Part shown: piece after piece, positions 1 to 8,183 of the stretch
Layout: each line of letters opens with the position of its first letter
Numbering within the stretch: position 1 is the first letter of the stretch
NCBI GenBank assembly: GCA_017435045.1
Contig: JAFSFT010000067.1
Span: 1 to 43,512 of the forward strand
DNA from: Oscillospiraceae bacterium
GTDB taxonomy: Bacteria > Bacillota > Clostridia > Oscillospirales > Ruminococcaceae
DNA: 43,512 nucleotides
Direction: 5' to 3'
Notes under the pieces: model-generated
The model's database searches: none
Told to the model about the DNA's origin: nothing
The model's input: the letters and a program-made list of their open reading frames with translations, nothing else
Position numbers and translations under genes: made by a program

Positions 1-419
1 AACTTTTCTTCAATAATTTTGGTTGTTAATATACTTCCCCAAAAAACAATTGTTATAGGATTAGATAAAGTTAAAATAATTCCTTGTATAAATGCACTTG
101 AAGAATTTGGATTCAAATTTAATCCTGGTATAATATTTATCCCAAACACGTTTAAAATAATATTTAAACCAAATATCATTAAAACAATTGCACCAACTAT
201 TTTTACAACTTTCTCAACTTTTTCGTTTCCTAATAATTTACTAGCGCCTAAACTTGCTAATAAAATGTAAAATGCATCAACTAATGCTATCGCTATAACT
301 AATGACATTGCAACAAAAAATCCAGTATTTTGAGCAGTGTTAAAAACCATTAAACACATTGGTCCAACAGCAAATTGTAATAATAAGCCAAATTTTAGTC
401 CTTCTATATATTTTTTCAT
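1..419 (-). CDS. LysE/RhtB-type amino-acid exporter, 3' end cut off by the window
   Basis: The reverse strand reads from an ATG at 419 into the window edge without a stop, giving about 139 residues. The protein begins MKKYIEGLKFGLLLQFAVGP and continues with long hydrophobic stretches separated by a short charged loop (KLLGNEKVEKVVK), then the motif TLSNPITIVFWGS. A GP motif near the N-terminus and an NP-containing segment in the middle are typical of LysE/RhtB exporters, which move amino acids out across the inner membrane. The start at 419 is preferred over the in-frame ATG at 428 because a GAGG sits nine bases ahead of it. The gene is far richer in A and T than its neighbours, which suggests it arrived from a low-GC relative. 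The substrate cannot be told. The missing C-terminus lies outside the window. Confidence 0.75.
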   Translation of the reverse strand, partial: MKKYIEGLKFGLLLQFAVGPMCLMVFNTAQNTGFFVAMSLVIAIALVDAFYILLASLGASKLLGNEKVEKVVKIVGAIVLMIFGLNIILNVFGINIIPGLNLNPNSSSAFIQGIILTLSNPITIVFWGSILTTKIIEEK

Positions 420-557
420 ACATAACATCCTCAACAAATTCTAATTTATCGTTTAGTTCACTTTATCACATTTTCCTGTTCACATCAATGCTTGGTGAAA
501 TTGCCGGAGTTGAACAACATCAGTCCAAAAGTAAAAAGGGACGTTTTATATAAACAC

Positions 558-586
558 TTGATATAAACCGCACAAAAGAATATAAT
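558..586 (+). promoter_or_regulatory. Sigma-A type promoter for the murD operon
   Basis: TTGATA at 558-563 and TATAAT at 581-586 are separated by exactly 17 bases, 39 bases ahead of the murD start. The -10 matches the consensus perfectly. It marks where the host-like operon begins after the AT-rich left edge. Confidence 0.7.
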
Positions 587-624
587 ATATTAGATATAAC
601 AATATTTTTTACAGAGGTGACTGT

Positions 625-2004
625 ATGAATATCAAAGCAGAAAAATTTTATAACGAACTCAAGGGTAAAAAGGTTGCATTTATCGGTGCAGGTGTAAGCC
701 ATAAACAGCTTATAGAAATCTTTGCAAAAAAAGGTGCAGCTGTAACCCTTTGCGATAAAAAGGAACTGGGTGCTTTTGGCGACTATGCCGAAACACTTAA
801 AGAACTTAACATCAATCTCTCGCTGGGAGAAAATTATCTGGAGGGGCTTAAAAATCAGGACCTGATTATGAGAACTCCAGGGTTTGAATTCTTTACAAAG
901 GAACTTCAGGACGAACTGAACAAGGGTACAGAGGTTGCAAGCGAAATGGAACTTTTCTTCCGTCTGTGTCCATGTAAAATCTATGCGGTAACAGGCTCGG
1001 ACGGCAAGACAACCACCACAAGCCTTATTGCAAAAATGCTGGAAGAAAGCGGCAGAAAGGTTTATCTTGGCGGCAATATTGGCCGTGCACTGCTGCCGGT
1101 TGCAGAAGAAGTTGAATCAACAGATGTTGCAGTTGTGGAGCTTTCCAGCTTTCAGCTTATCAGCATGAAGCAGTCTCCGGATGTTGCGGTGGTTACAAAT
1201 GTTACACCAAACCACCTTGACCACCACAAGGATATGCAGGAATATATCGATGCAAAACGCAATATTCTCCTTTATCAGAACGAAAACTGCAAGGCAGTTC
1301 TCGGTTATGAAAACGAAGTCTCCAAAGGTATGGAAGCTGATGTAAAATGCACAGTTCGCTTCTTTACACGTCTTTCAAAAATTGATAACGGCGGATTTGT
1401 CGACGATGAAGGTTATCTTACACTTGACGGAAGACAGATTGTGCACCAGAAAGAGGTTGCACTGCGTGGTCTGCACAACCTTGAAAACCTTCTTGCTGCT
1501 TTTGCGGCTGTAGAGGGCGATGTATCCGAAGAAATTATGGCAAAGGTTGCAAGAGAGTTCAAAGGTGTTGAACATCGTATAGAACCAGTGCGTACACTCA
1601 ATGGTGTGCAGTGGTTCAACGACTCTATCGCAACAAGTCCTACAAGGGTTATTGCAGGTCTTAAGGCATTTCCGCAGAAAATCTGTATTATTGCAGGCGG
1701 ATATGATAAAAACATTCCGTACGAACCATTGGCAAAGCCTGTACTTGACCATGTAAAGCTGCTTGTGGTTATGGGTCAGACAGGTCCTAAAATTGAAAAG
1801 GTGGTTTGCGAGCATCCCGATTTTGCAGACAGCGGCATAAAAATTCTCCGTGCAGAAACTATGGAACAGGCAGTTCAGCTTATGTACGAAAATACAGCAG
1901 AGGGCGATATTGTCAGCCTTTCTCCTGCATCTGCCGCATTTGACCTCTATCCTAACTTTGAGTACAGAGGCAGACACTACAAAGAACTGGTAAATAAATT
2001 ATGA
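625..2004 (+). CDS. murD: UDP-N-acetylmuramoylalanine--D-glutamate ligase (MurD)
   Basis: This cytoplasmic enzyme adds D-glutamate to UDP-MurNAc-L-alanine, using ATP, in peptidoglycan precursor synthesis. The 459-residue length is normal for MurD. The N-terminal UDP-binding domain carries a Rossmann-like FIGAGVSH at about residues 19-26. The central Mur ligase domain has the ATP-binding TGSDGKTTT at 123-131, ELSSFQL, and NVTPNHLDHH. The C-terminal domain holds HRIEPV, NDSIATSPT and GGYDKNIPY. All are hallmark MurD positions. An AGAGGTG ribosome site precedes the ATG. It is the first gene of a three-gene operon and its stop overlaps the next start (ATGA). It lies away from the usual division and cell-wall cluster, which is uncommon but known in Clostridia. 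Confidence 0.97.
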   Translation: MNIKAEKFYNELKGKKVAFIGAGVSHKQLIEIFAKKGAAVTLCDKKELGAFGDYAETLKELNINLSLGENYLEGLKNQDLIMRTPGFEFFTKELQDELNKGTEVASEMELFFRLCPCKIYAVTGSDGKTTTTSLIAKMLEESGRKVYLGGNIGRALLPVAEEVESTDVAVVELSSFQLISMKQSPDVAVVTNVTPNHLDHHKDMQEYIDAKRNILLYQNENCKAVLGYENEVSKGMEADVKCTVRFFTRLSKIDNGGFVDDEGYLTLDGRQIVHQKEVALRGLHNLENLLAAFAAVEGDVSEEIMAKVAREFKGVEHRIEPVRTLNGVQWFNDSIATSPTRVIAGLKAFPQKICIIAGGYDKNIPYEPLAKPVLDHVKLLVVMGQTGPKIEKVVCEHPDFADSGIKILRAETMEQAVQLMYENTAEGDIVSLSPASAAFDLYPNFEYRGRHYKELVNKL

Positions 2005-2714
2005 TTGTAAATGCAACTGAAAATGTTAAGAAATTTGAGGAGATAATCCGAAATTCTGATTTTCTGGGGCAAAAAATATATGCCGACTATATAAGCGGTC
2101 AGGCAAAGGAGACAAACAGCTTTTATGTATCCGAAAACAGTGCGTTTATGCTGTCGGGGGTAAATCTTACGCTCTGCGGAAATCCGACAGATGATGAACT
2201 GGAGGAAATTTTGCGTTTCTGCGATTTCTGCACAGTAACTTCCATCGAAAGCCAGATTAAAAATCTGCCTATGCGTGTGGACAGAAACCTGCATATAATG
2301 GAGTATGCAGGTGCAGATACCGAAAGCTGCGATGATATTGTGGTAAACAGCGATATCTACTCCTTTATAAAATTCTGCTGCTCAAACTTTCATAACCTCA
2401 GCTTTGATATTGTATATTCCAACTTTACCCGCAAGGTTAACAGGGGAATAGCGGATATATTTTATCTGTGTGTGGATGACAGGATTGCCAGCGGTGCAAT
2501 AGCAACAGAATACGGTGAGGACAGTCTGTACATCACCTTTGTTTCCACTTTGCCTCAATATCGCGGCAGGGGGCTTGCAGCAAAGGTTCTGTCCCACATA
2601 ATAAATCAGAACAGGGATAAAAGGATTATTTTGAAATGCGAGGATGCACTGAAGCCTTTTTATGAAAAACTGGGCTTTATTGCTTCGGGCGCAATTACAG
2701 TATACAGAGAATAG
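2001..2714 (+). CDS. GNAT family N-acetyltransferase
   Basis: The 237-residue protein has a GNAT fold in its C-terminal half. The acetyl-CoA binding motif A is visible as a strand (YITFVSTLPQYRG) followed by RGRGLAAKVLSHII, and the motif B region reads FYEKLGFIASGAITVY. These proteins transfer an acetyl group from acetyl-CoA to an amine. The N-terminal 110 residues are not conserved enough for me to assign a substrate. The start overlaps the murD stop by four bases, so the two are translationally coupled. It could modify a cell-wall precursor or be an unrelated passenger; the sequence does not decide. Confidence 0.85.
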   Translation: MIVNATENVKKFEEIIRNSDFLGQKIYADYISGQAKETNSFYVSENSAFMLSGVNLTLCGNPTDDELEEILRFCDFCTVTSIESQIKNLPMRVDRNLHIMEYAGADTESCDDIVVNSDIYSFIKFCCSNFHNLSFDIVYSNFTRKVNRGIADIFYLCVDDRIASGAIATEYGEDSLYITFVSTLPQYRGRGLAAKVLSHIINQNRDKRIILKCEDALKPFYEKLGFIASGAITVYRE

Positions 2715-2724
2715 GTAAAAGTAA

Positions 2725-3996
2725 ATGATAGGAAATTTTTTTGATATAGATAAAGAGCTTCTTGCTGTTGACAAAGAGGTAATGGAGCTTTGTAAACCAT
2801 ATTTTGAAAGGGTAGACGAGGTACAGCAGTACAATCAGCTCAAGGTGCTCAAGGCTTTCAAGGAAAACCGTATCTCCGCACAGCACCTTGTGGGCACAAC
2901 AGGCTACGGATATGACGATATGGGCCGTGACGGGCTGGACCGTCTTTTTGCGGACATTGTAGGCGCAGAGGATGCACTCTGCCGCCACAACTTTATGTCG
3001 GGAACACATACCCTTACAGTTGCACTTTTCGGTGTTCTCCGTGCAGGCGACACACTTATGTGTGCAACAGGCAGACCGTATGATACTCTGCTTGGAGTTA
3101 TCGGTGTGGACGGCAGCGACGAAAATTACGGCTCACTCAAGGATTACGGTATAAACTATCAGCAGGTTGAACTGCTGGAAAATTCCGAGCCTGACCTTGA
3201 CGGCATCAGAGAGATGGCAAAGACCTCCACAGTATGTCACATACAGCGCAGCCGCGGATATTCCACACGCAAGGCACTCAGTCTCGAGCAGATTGGTGCA
3301 ATAAGCAAAGCGGCAAAGGAAGGCAACCCTGATATTATCGTTACAGTGGATAACTGCTATGGCGAATTTACACATAAAGAAGAGCCTTGTGCATACGGTG
3401 CGGACCTTATCATCGGTTCTCTTATCAAAAACCCGGGCGGCGGCATAGCACCTACCGGCGGTTACATAGCAGGCCGTGCCGACCTTGTGGAAAAATGCGG
3501 ACACCGTCTTACAGCCCCGGGTACAGGCCGTGAAATCGGCTGTACACTGGAGGTTATGCGCAGTATGTATCTGGGGGTTTACTTTGCTCCTATGATTACT
3601 GCAAATGCAATCAAGACAAGTATCTATGCATCCTGCCTTTACAACAAAATCGGCTTTGCAACCGACCCCCATTACACAGAGGACAGAAACGACATTATCA
3701 CATCCATTGCGGCAGAAAATGCCGATAACCTTATTGCAATCTGTCAGGCAATCCAGCATATGAGCCCTATCGACAGCTTTGCAACACCATATCCAAGCCC
3801 AATGCCAGGTTATGACAGCGATATCATTATGGCAAGCGGTTCCTTTACAATGGGCTCATCAATCGAGCTCAGCTGTGATGCACCAGTGCGAGCACCGTAC
3901 ACAACCTTTATGCAGGGCGGTACAACCTTTGATGCTTCCCGTGCAGCAGTTCTTTACTCTGCACAGAAGGTAAGAGAAATCAGCAAAAAAGCATAA
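2725..3996 (+). CDS. PLP-dependent lyase of the methionine gamma-lyase / 'aluminium resistance' family
   Basis: The 423-residue protein matches the family annotated as aluminium resistance protein (Alum_res, YnbB-like), a branch of the Cys/Met-metabolism PLP enzymes. Visible marks are GTTGYGYDDMGRDGLDRLFA near residues 52-71, the cofactor-stacking region FMSGTHTLTVALFG, the aspartate loop VTVDNCYGEF, and the probable Schiff-base lysine in GSLIKNPGGG. Members are predicted to cleave carbon-sulfur bonds in sulfur amino acids, but the physiological reaction is poorly defined. It is the third gene of the murD operon, ten bases after the acetyltransferase, and is followed by a strong terminator. 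The full length argues that it is intact. Confidence 0.85.
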   Translation: MIGNFFDIDKELLAVDKEVMELCKPYFERVDEVQQYNQLKVLKAFKENRISAQHLVGTTGYGYDDMGRDGLDRLFADIVGAEDALCRHNFMSGTHTLTVALFGVLRAGDTLMCATGRPYDTLLGVIGVDGSDENYGSLKDYGINYQQVELLENSEPDLDGIREMAKTSTVCHIQRSRGYSTRKALSLEQIGAISKAAKEGNPDIIVTVDNCYGEFTHKEEPCAYGADLIIGSLIKNPGGGIAPTGGYIAGRADLVEKCGHRLTAPGTGREIGCTLEVMRSMYLGVYFAPMITANAIKTSIYASCLYNKIGFATDPHYTEDRNDIITSIAAENADNLIAICQAIQHMSPIDSFATPYPSPMPGYDSDIIMASGSFTMGSSIELSCDAPVRAPYTTFMQGGTTFDASRAAVLYSAQKVREISKKA

Positions 3997-4007
3997 TACT
4001 AAAACAA

Positions 4008-4038
4008 AACCAGTCTGTTATAAAACGGACTGGTTTTT
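4008..4038 (+). terminator. Intrinsic terminator of the murD operon
   Basis: A 12-bp stem (4008-4019 with 4024-4035, one G:U pair) encloses a four-base loop and runs into a T-run. It follows the lyase stop by 11 bases. Confidence 0.85.
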
Positions 4039-4079
4039 TAGTACATATTTATCAGATAAGAACAATTTGTTTTTACATA

Positions 4080-4250
4080 TTATTCTTCAAGATTTTCCAA
4101 AGCGTATTCACAGCACTGCATAACAATTGCACTGAAAGACAGATTTTTCTCCTGAGCAACCGACTCAAGGCGGTTAATCAGGTCGTTAGGCAGTCTTACA
4201 GTTTTGTTTGATGATTCGCCCTTACCCTCTATTCTGAATGGTTTTTCCAT
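4080..4250 (-). CDS. Small ribbon-helix-helix (Arc/CopG-like) DNA-binding protein, 56 residues
   Basis: An ATG at 4250 opens a 56-codon frame ending at TAA 4082-4080. The product begins MEKPFRIEGKGESSNK, then TVRLPNDLINRLESVAQEKN and LSFSAIVMQCCEYALENLEE. This is the classic ribbon-helix-helix layout: one beta strand (TVRLP) for base contacts, helix A (NDLINRLESVAQEKN), a turn with a serine (LSFSA) and helix B. Such proteins bind DNA as dimers and act as repressors or antitoxins. A good GAGGTG lies ahead of the start. No toxin gene is adjacent; the neighbour on the other side is a divergently read LytTR regulator, so it may control itself or that gene. Too short for usual gene-size cut-offs. 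Confidence 0.85.
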   Translation of the reverse strand: MEKPFRIEGKGESSNKTVRLPNDLINRLESVAQEKNLSFSAIVMQCCEYALENLEE

Positions 4251-4293
4251 AACATCATCACCTCATAATAATTTTATCTTAAAAAGAAACATA

Positions 4294-4321
4294 TTGATAT
4301 ATGCAAAAAGTATGATAAAAT
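4294..4321 (+). promoter_or_regulatory. Possible promoter for the LytTR gene
   Basis: TTGATA at 4294-4299 and TAAAAT at 4316-4321 are 16 bases apart, in a very AT-rich divergent spacer between the ribbon-helix-helix gene and the LytTR gene. AT-richness makes chance matches likely. Confidence 0.35.
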
Positions 4322-4366
4322 TAGTATAAATATATTATAAAATTAATATACAAAATGAGGCAGAAA

Positions 4367-4735
4367 ATGAGCATATACTTTAGCAGAGCAACTATAGAAA
4401 CGGCAGACGGCATTTTAAAAATCAGCGGGACAGATACGGATATAATAATAAAAGCCGCAGATATTCTGTATATCGAAAGTTTCAACAAAACAATTGTTAT
4501 ACATACAGCGGAAACATTGTATATGATAAAGGCGAAGATAAGTGAACTGTATGAAACATTACAGCAATATGGTTTTGTGCAGATACACAAGAGTTATATT
4601 GTTAATCTGCATCACATAAAATCAATGAAAAACTATATTGTAACTCTGTATAACGGAAAACAGCTGCATACAAGTCAACGAAGATGGAAACATATAAAGG
4701 CAATATACAACGAAAAAAATACTGTCTGCAGATAG
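4367..4735 (+). CDS. Free-standing LytTR-type DNA-binding protein
   Basis: The 122-residue protein is a LytTR domain almost from end to end: ILYIESFNKTIVIHT, a central YMIKAKISELYETLQQYGFVQIHKSYIVNLHHIKSM, and NYIVTLYNGKQLHTSQRRWKHIK. The segment F-x-x-I-H-K-S-Y-I-V-N is the signature of the family, which normally sits at the C-terminus of a response regulator such as AgrA. Here there is no receiver domain, and no histidine kinase nearby, so activity would depend on expression or on another partner. I chose the ATG at 4367 because GAGG lies six bases ahead of it; the upstream ATG at 4355 has no ribosome site and would overlap that GAGG. It ends inside a bidirectional terminator. Confidence 0.85.
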   Translation: MSIYFSRATIETADGILKISGTDTDIIIKAADILYIESFNKTIVIHTAETLYMIKAKISELYETLQQYGFVQIHKSYIVNLHHIKSMKNYIVTLYNGKQLHTSQRRWKHIKAIYNEKNTVCR

Positions 4736-4751
4736 TGCCGGCAGTATTTTT
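4715..4751. terminator. Bidirectional terminator between LytTR gene and aminopeptidase
   Basis: AAAAATACTGTC (4715-4726) pairs with GGCAGTATTTTT (4740-4751), with A-runs on the left and T-runs on the right, so it can end transcription from both sides. It overlaps the last codons of the LytTR gene. Confidence 0.75.
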
Positions 4752-4760
4752 AAGTTACAA

Positions 4761-6014
4761 TTATTTTGCATTTGCCATAAATGCTTCAATTTCTTCGACA
4801 GTTTTTGGGATACCACCACTGAGAACTTCACATCCGTCCTTTGTAACAAGGATTGTATCCTCAATTCTTATGCCGAGCTTTTCATCGTCAAAGTAAAGAC
4901 CCGGTTCAAGCGTGAACATCATATCCTCTGCAAGAACGATATCGCTGTAGTCGCCTACATCGTGTACGTCAAGGCCGATAAAGTGTCCGCTGCCATGCAT
5001 ATAGTATTTATTGATGTCTTCTTCATTTTCGATATATCCGATTTTAACCAGTTCTTCAGCCATAACCTTTTTGCTTATCTGCTGAAGTTCGCCTTTAAGC
5101 TGACCGGGCTTGGAAAGGCTTTCGGCAACCTCAAGACCTTTAAGCACAACATTGTACAGCATCTTCTGCTTTTCGGTAAACTTGCCGTTTACAGGATATG
5201 TGCGGGAAACGTCTGTACAGTACAGATTGTACTGTGCACCAAGGTCAAACAGAATCATTTCGCCGTCCTGTGTAACGGTGTCGTTGTGGTCATAGTGCAT
5301 AATGCAGGCATTTTTGCCTGTTGCAGCAATAGTTGTGAAAGCAGGGAATTTGCAGCCGTGTTTTTTAAGAACAAAGTCGTAGTATGCTTCAATATGGCTT
5401 TCGGTCATGCCCGGTTTCATATTTGCAAGGATATTTTTAACAGCTTCCTCTGTAATTGCAGCAGCCTTGCGGTGTGCGGCAATTTCAGCAGCATCCTTTA
5501 CAGAACGCATTTTGCACACTGTGTGGTATGCATTGTGGATTGTGAGGAAAGGATATATTTCTTTCAGACGGTTTGCACGCTTCTGTGCTTCGTTTGCAGG
5601 GTAGTTCATATTGTGTCTTGCCAGGTCAATATAAACTGTCTGAACATCATTATAGAACATCATGCGGGAAATAAAGCTGTCCCAGTTTTCGTTTGGAACA
5701 AGGTTTGCAATGCCTGTTTCTGCTTTGATTTCCTCTGCGTCAAATCTTGTGCCGATCCAGCGCAGTTCCCTTTCGGTAGGAACGTGCATAAACAGTGTTT
5801 CGTTTACATTTCCGTTGATTTTTGCAATTACAAGTGTTGCATCAACATCCTGACGGCCTGTAAGATATACAAAGTTTCTGTATGGCTGGAAAATATAGTT
5901 GGCATCGTCTGTGGATTCAACCATATTGCCGCTGCATACAAAATAGAAAGAGTTGTCCGCCATAGTTTCAGCAAGGCGCTGTCTGCGGTTTACATAGTAT
6001 TCTGTATTGGACAT
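4761..6014 (-). CDS. Xaa-Pro aminopeptidase (M24 family, aminopeptidase P type)
   Basis: The 417-residue cytoplasmic metallopeptidase removes N-terminal residues from peptides with proline in second position. The N-terminal domain starts NTEYYVNRRQRLAETM, and the C-terminal pita-bread domain shows the metal ligands in order: FDLGAQYNLYCTDVSRTYP (two aspartates), HGSGHFIGLDVHD (histidine), TLEPGLY (glutamate) and GIRIEDT (glutamate). I placed the start at 6014, not 6059, because GGAGG lies eight bases ahead of that ATG. It sits 28 bases after a flavin reductase-like gene and is probably co-transcribed with it. It fits a peptide-degrading lifestyle together with the peptide transporter at 33.5-41.5 kb. 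Confidence 0.93.
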   Translation of the reverse strand: MSNTEYYVNRRQRLAETMADNSFYFVCSGNMVESTDDANYIFQPYRNFVYLTGRQDVDATLVIAKINGNVNETLFMHVPTERELRWIGTRFDAEEIKAETGIANLVPNENWDSFISRMMFYNDVQTVYIDLARHNMNYPANEAQKRANRLKEIYPFLTIHNAYHTVCKMRSVKDAAEIAAHRKAAAITEEAVKNILANMKPGMTESHIEAYYDFVLKKHGCKFPAFTTIAATGKNACIMHYDHNDTVTQDGEMILFDLGAQYNLYCTDVSRTYPVNGKFTEKQKMLYNVVLKGLEVAESLSKPGQLKGELQQISKKVMAEELVKIGYIENEEDINKYYMHGSGHFIGLDVHDVGDYSDIVLAEDMMFTLEPGLYFDDEKLGIRIEDTILVTKDGCEVLSGGIPKTVEEIEAFMANAK

Positions 6015-6042
6015 TTTTTTATCCTCCGATAAATGGGTATTT

Positions 6043-6519
6043 TTATTCGATAATGTCAATTACTTCGCCGATAAACATTGTATGAGGAGCTTCTTCTGTG
6101 TAATATTTTTCGATGGCATCGGCAGGCATTGCATCAAGTGTCATATCCTGACGATAGATTTTTTTGCAAAGAAGTGTGGTTTTTGCCTGTGCAAATGTAA
6201 CACTTTCGCCTGCGGAAACAGCGGTAAAGCCAACCTCTGCAACCTTGTCGCCGTCACGACCTGATTTTGTGCCAAGTACAGAAAGTGCACTGCGGTGTTC
6301 ATCATCGAAAAAGCTTACAGTAAAATAGTCGTTTGCTTCCATAAAGCTGTGTGTATAACGGCAGGGTTTAACATATACAGTGCACACAGGCTTACGCCAC
6401 AAGGTGCCAAAGCCGCCCCAGCCGATAGTCATTGTGTTGTAGTTTTTCATGCTGCCTGCGGTAACAAGTGCCCAGTCTTTCTGGAAAATGCTTAAAGAGG
6501 TATCAAGAAAATTTTTCAT
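6043..6519 (-). CDS. Flavin reductase-like (flavoredoxin family) protein
   Basis: The 158-residue protein has the FMN-binding split-barrel pattern of flavin reductases: the segment ALVTAGSMKNYNTMTIGWGG near residues 17-36, followed by KPVCTVYVKPCRYTHSFMEAND and FTVSFFDDEHRSAL. Members bind FMN without covalent linkage and pass electrons to partner proteins. A clear AAAGGAG ribosome site precedes the ATG. The next gene downstream on the same strand is the M24 aminopeptidase. The electron donor and acceptor cannot be told from sequence. Confidence 0.88.
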   Translation of the reverse strand: MKNFLDTSLSIFQKDWALVTAGSMKNYNTMTIGWGGFGTLWRKPVCTVYVKPCRYTHSFMEANDYFTVSFFDDEHRSALSVLGTKSGRDGDKVAEVGFTAVSAGESVTFAQAKTTLLCKKIYRQDMTLDAMPADAIEKYYTEEAPHTMFIGEVIDIIE

Positions 6520-6613
6520 AACAATACTCCTTTTACAGATATTTATTTAATTCCATTAAACATATTAGCACTAAAATGTTGCAAAAGCAATGAAGGAATG
6601 TAGCATAAAAATT

Positions 6614-6643
6614 AAAGCTCTGTGCAACGGCACAGAGCTTTTT
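6614..6643. terminator. Terminator after the first AGCS symporter
   Basis: A perfect 12-bp stem (AAAGCTCTGTGC at 6614-6625 with its complement at 6630-6641) and a four-base loop lie 11 bases beyond the symporter stop on the minus strand. Confidence 0.75.
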
Positions 6644-6654
6644 GCTGTAAATAA

Positions 6655-8043
6655 TTATTTTTTGTCTTTGAAATAATCCTTTGTCATGCTGCATACAACA
6701 CCGGAGAGGAGAAGAAGAGCAATCAAGTTAGGGATAGCCATCATACCGTTGAGGGTGTCGGAAATATCCCACATCAGTGTACCGCTGCCTGTTGCACCAA
6801 CCACGCAAACTGCAATAAAGATAACTTTATAGATTTTGTCAAAGAGTTTGTTGTTGTTTGTAAGATAACCCCAGCAGCGTTCGCCGTAATAGGCCCAGCT
6901 GAGAATTGTGGAAAGGGCAAAGAACAGAAGGCTTATCTGAATAATAAGGCCGCCAAGAGTGCCAGGAAGCACAGAGTTGAAAGCATAAACTGCCGCTGCA
7001 CCTTTGGATGCGTATGCACCAAGAGCTTCGGAACCCAGTTCGATACCGGAAAGCAGAACTGTGAAAGCAGTGATGGAACAGATAACGATTGTGTCGATAA
7101 ATACTTCAAAAACACCCCAGATTGCCTGTTTGCAAGGATCTTTTTCGGAGGATGCTGCGTGAGCGATAGGTGCGGAACCAAGACCTGCTTCATTGGAGAA
7201 AACGCCGCGTGCAAAGCCCTGTTTCATAGCAACCATAATTGCATAGCCGAATACGCCGCCGCCAACAGCTTCAAAGCTGAAAGCAGATGTAATGATATTG
7301 AGCAGAACAGCAGGAATGTCGCCGATACGCATTATAATAACAATAATACCTGCAGCAATATAGAAAATAGCCATAAACGGAACCATATAGCTGGTAACCT
7401 GACCGATTCTCTGTACACCGCCGATAGTAACAAATGCCACAACGATAGCAAGCATGATACCTGTAATAAGAGGATTGAGGCCAACAAGCCCTTTCATAGC
7501 ACCTGCAATTTCACTTGCCTGAGCAATGTTACCGATACCGAAAGATGCAAGACCGCCAAGAATTGCAAAGATAACAGCCAGCCATTTCCAGTTTTTGCCA
7601 AGACCGTTTTCTATGTAGTACATAGGGCCGCCCTTGTGAACGCCTTTTTCGTCTGTGATACGGTATTTCATAGCCAATGCAATTTCTGCATATTTTGTAC
7701 ACATACCGAAGAATGCACTTACCCACATCCAGAATACTGCACCAGGCCCACCAACGAAGATAGCACCGGTAACACCTGCAACGTTGCCTGTACCTACTGT
7801 ACCTGCAAGAGCTGTTGTAACAGCCTGAAAAGGTGTAAGGTTGCTGCCGCGGTCTTCATCCTTTTTGTCTTTTGCAAACAGGCTGCCCACGGTGTTTTTC
7901 ATAATGTAACCAAACCATTTAACCTGAATAAATCCTGTTTTGATTGTAAGATAGATACCTGTACCAACCAGAAGAGTAAGCATTACAGGACCCCAGACAA
8001 AACTGTTGATAGTGCCATTGATACTTGTGATGATTTCTAACAT
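6655..8043 (-). CDS. Alanine/glycine:cation symporter (AGCS family)
   Basis: The 462-residue integral membrane protein imports alanine or glycine with sodium or protons. It begins MLEIITSINGTINSFVWGPV and shows the family hallmarks ALAGTVGTGNVAGVTGAI, GGPGAVFWMWVSAFFGMCTKYAEI, the amphipathic KGGPMYYIENGLG, and FSNEAGLGSAPIAHAA. About ten to eleven membrane spans are visible. The start at 8043 follows AAAGGAG; the upstream ATG at 8076 has no such site. A tandem glycine riboswitch precedes the gene, which makes glycine the likely substrate or signal. A second AGCS gene lies at 13235-14620 without a riboswitch. Confidence 0.95.
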   Translation of the reverse strand: MLEIITSINGTINSFVWGPVMLTLLVGTGIYLTIKTGFIQVKWFGYIMKNTVGSLFAKDKKDEDRGSNLTPFQAVTTALAGTVGTGNVAGVTGAIFVGGPGAVFWMWVSAFFGMCTKYAEIALAMKYRITDEKGVHKGGPMYYIENGLGKNWKWLAVIFAILGGLASFGIGNIAQASEIAGAMKGLVGLNPLITGIMLAIVVAFVTIGGVQRIGQVTSYMVPFMAIFYIAAGIIVIIMRIGDIPAVLLNIITSAFSFEAVGGGVFGYAIMVAMKQGFARGVFSNEAGLGSAPIAHAASSEKDPCKQAIWGVFEVFIDTIVICSITAFTVLLSGIELGSEALGAYASKGAAAVYAFNSVLPGTLGGLIIQISLLFFALSTILSWAYYGERCWGYLTNNNKLFDKIYKVIFIAVCVVGATGSGTLMWDISDTLNGMMAIPNLIALLLLSGVVCSMTKDYFKDKK

Positions 8044-8087
8044 AAAATTAATCTCCTTTGTTTTTGTTTTAAACAATCAAATATCCC

Positions 8088-8132
8088 AAAAATAAAAAAT
8101 GAGAAATTAGGCATACGATGCAGAACTTCTCA
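8088..8132 (-). terminator. Terminator in the expression platform of the glycine riboswitch
   Basis: On the minus strand TGAGAA (8132-8127) pairs with TTCTCA (8105-8100), with an inner GCAT/ATGC helix, and runs into a long T-rich tract ending about 45 bases before the symporter start. A second hairpin (8143-8183, arms CCTTTTTATAAAC and GTTTATAAAAGG on the minus strand) lies between it and the aptamer. Glycine probably decides whether this terminator forms. Confidence 0.65.
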
Positions 8133-8183
8133 CAATGGAAAACCTTTTATAAACATAAGCATAGCTTTAAGTTTATAAAAAGG

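Noticed and set aside
491-553. Small open tail ending SKSKKGRFI left of murD as a gene
   Set aside because: Only 21 codons from the nearest ATG, no ribosome site, and no recognisable family. It is mentioned only as possible remnant at the composition boundary.
4962-6032. Long open frame (356 codons) on the plus strand, opposite the M24 aminopeptidase
   Set aside because: It is cysteine- and phenylalanine-rich, has no domain or ribosome site, and mirrors the codon pattern of the real gene on the other strand. The same applies to the long antisense frames at 35566-36837, 37233-38243 and 29736-30662.
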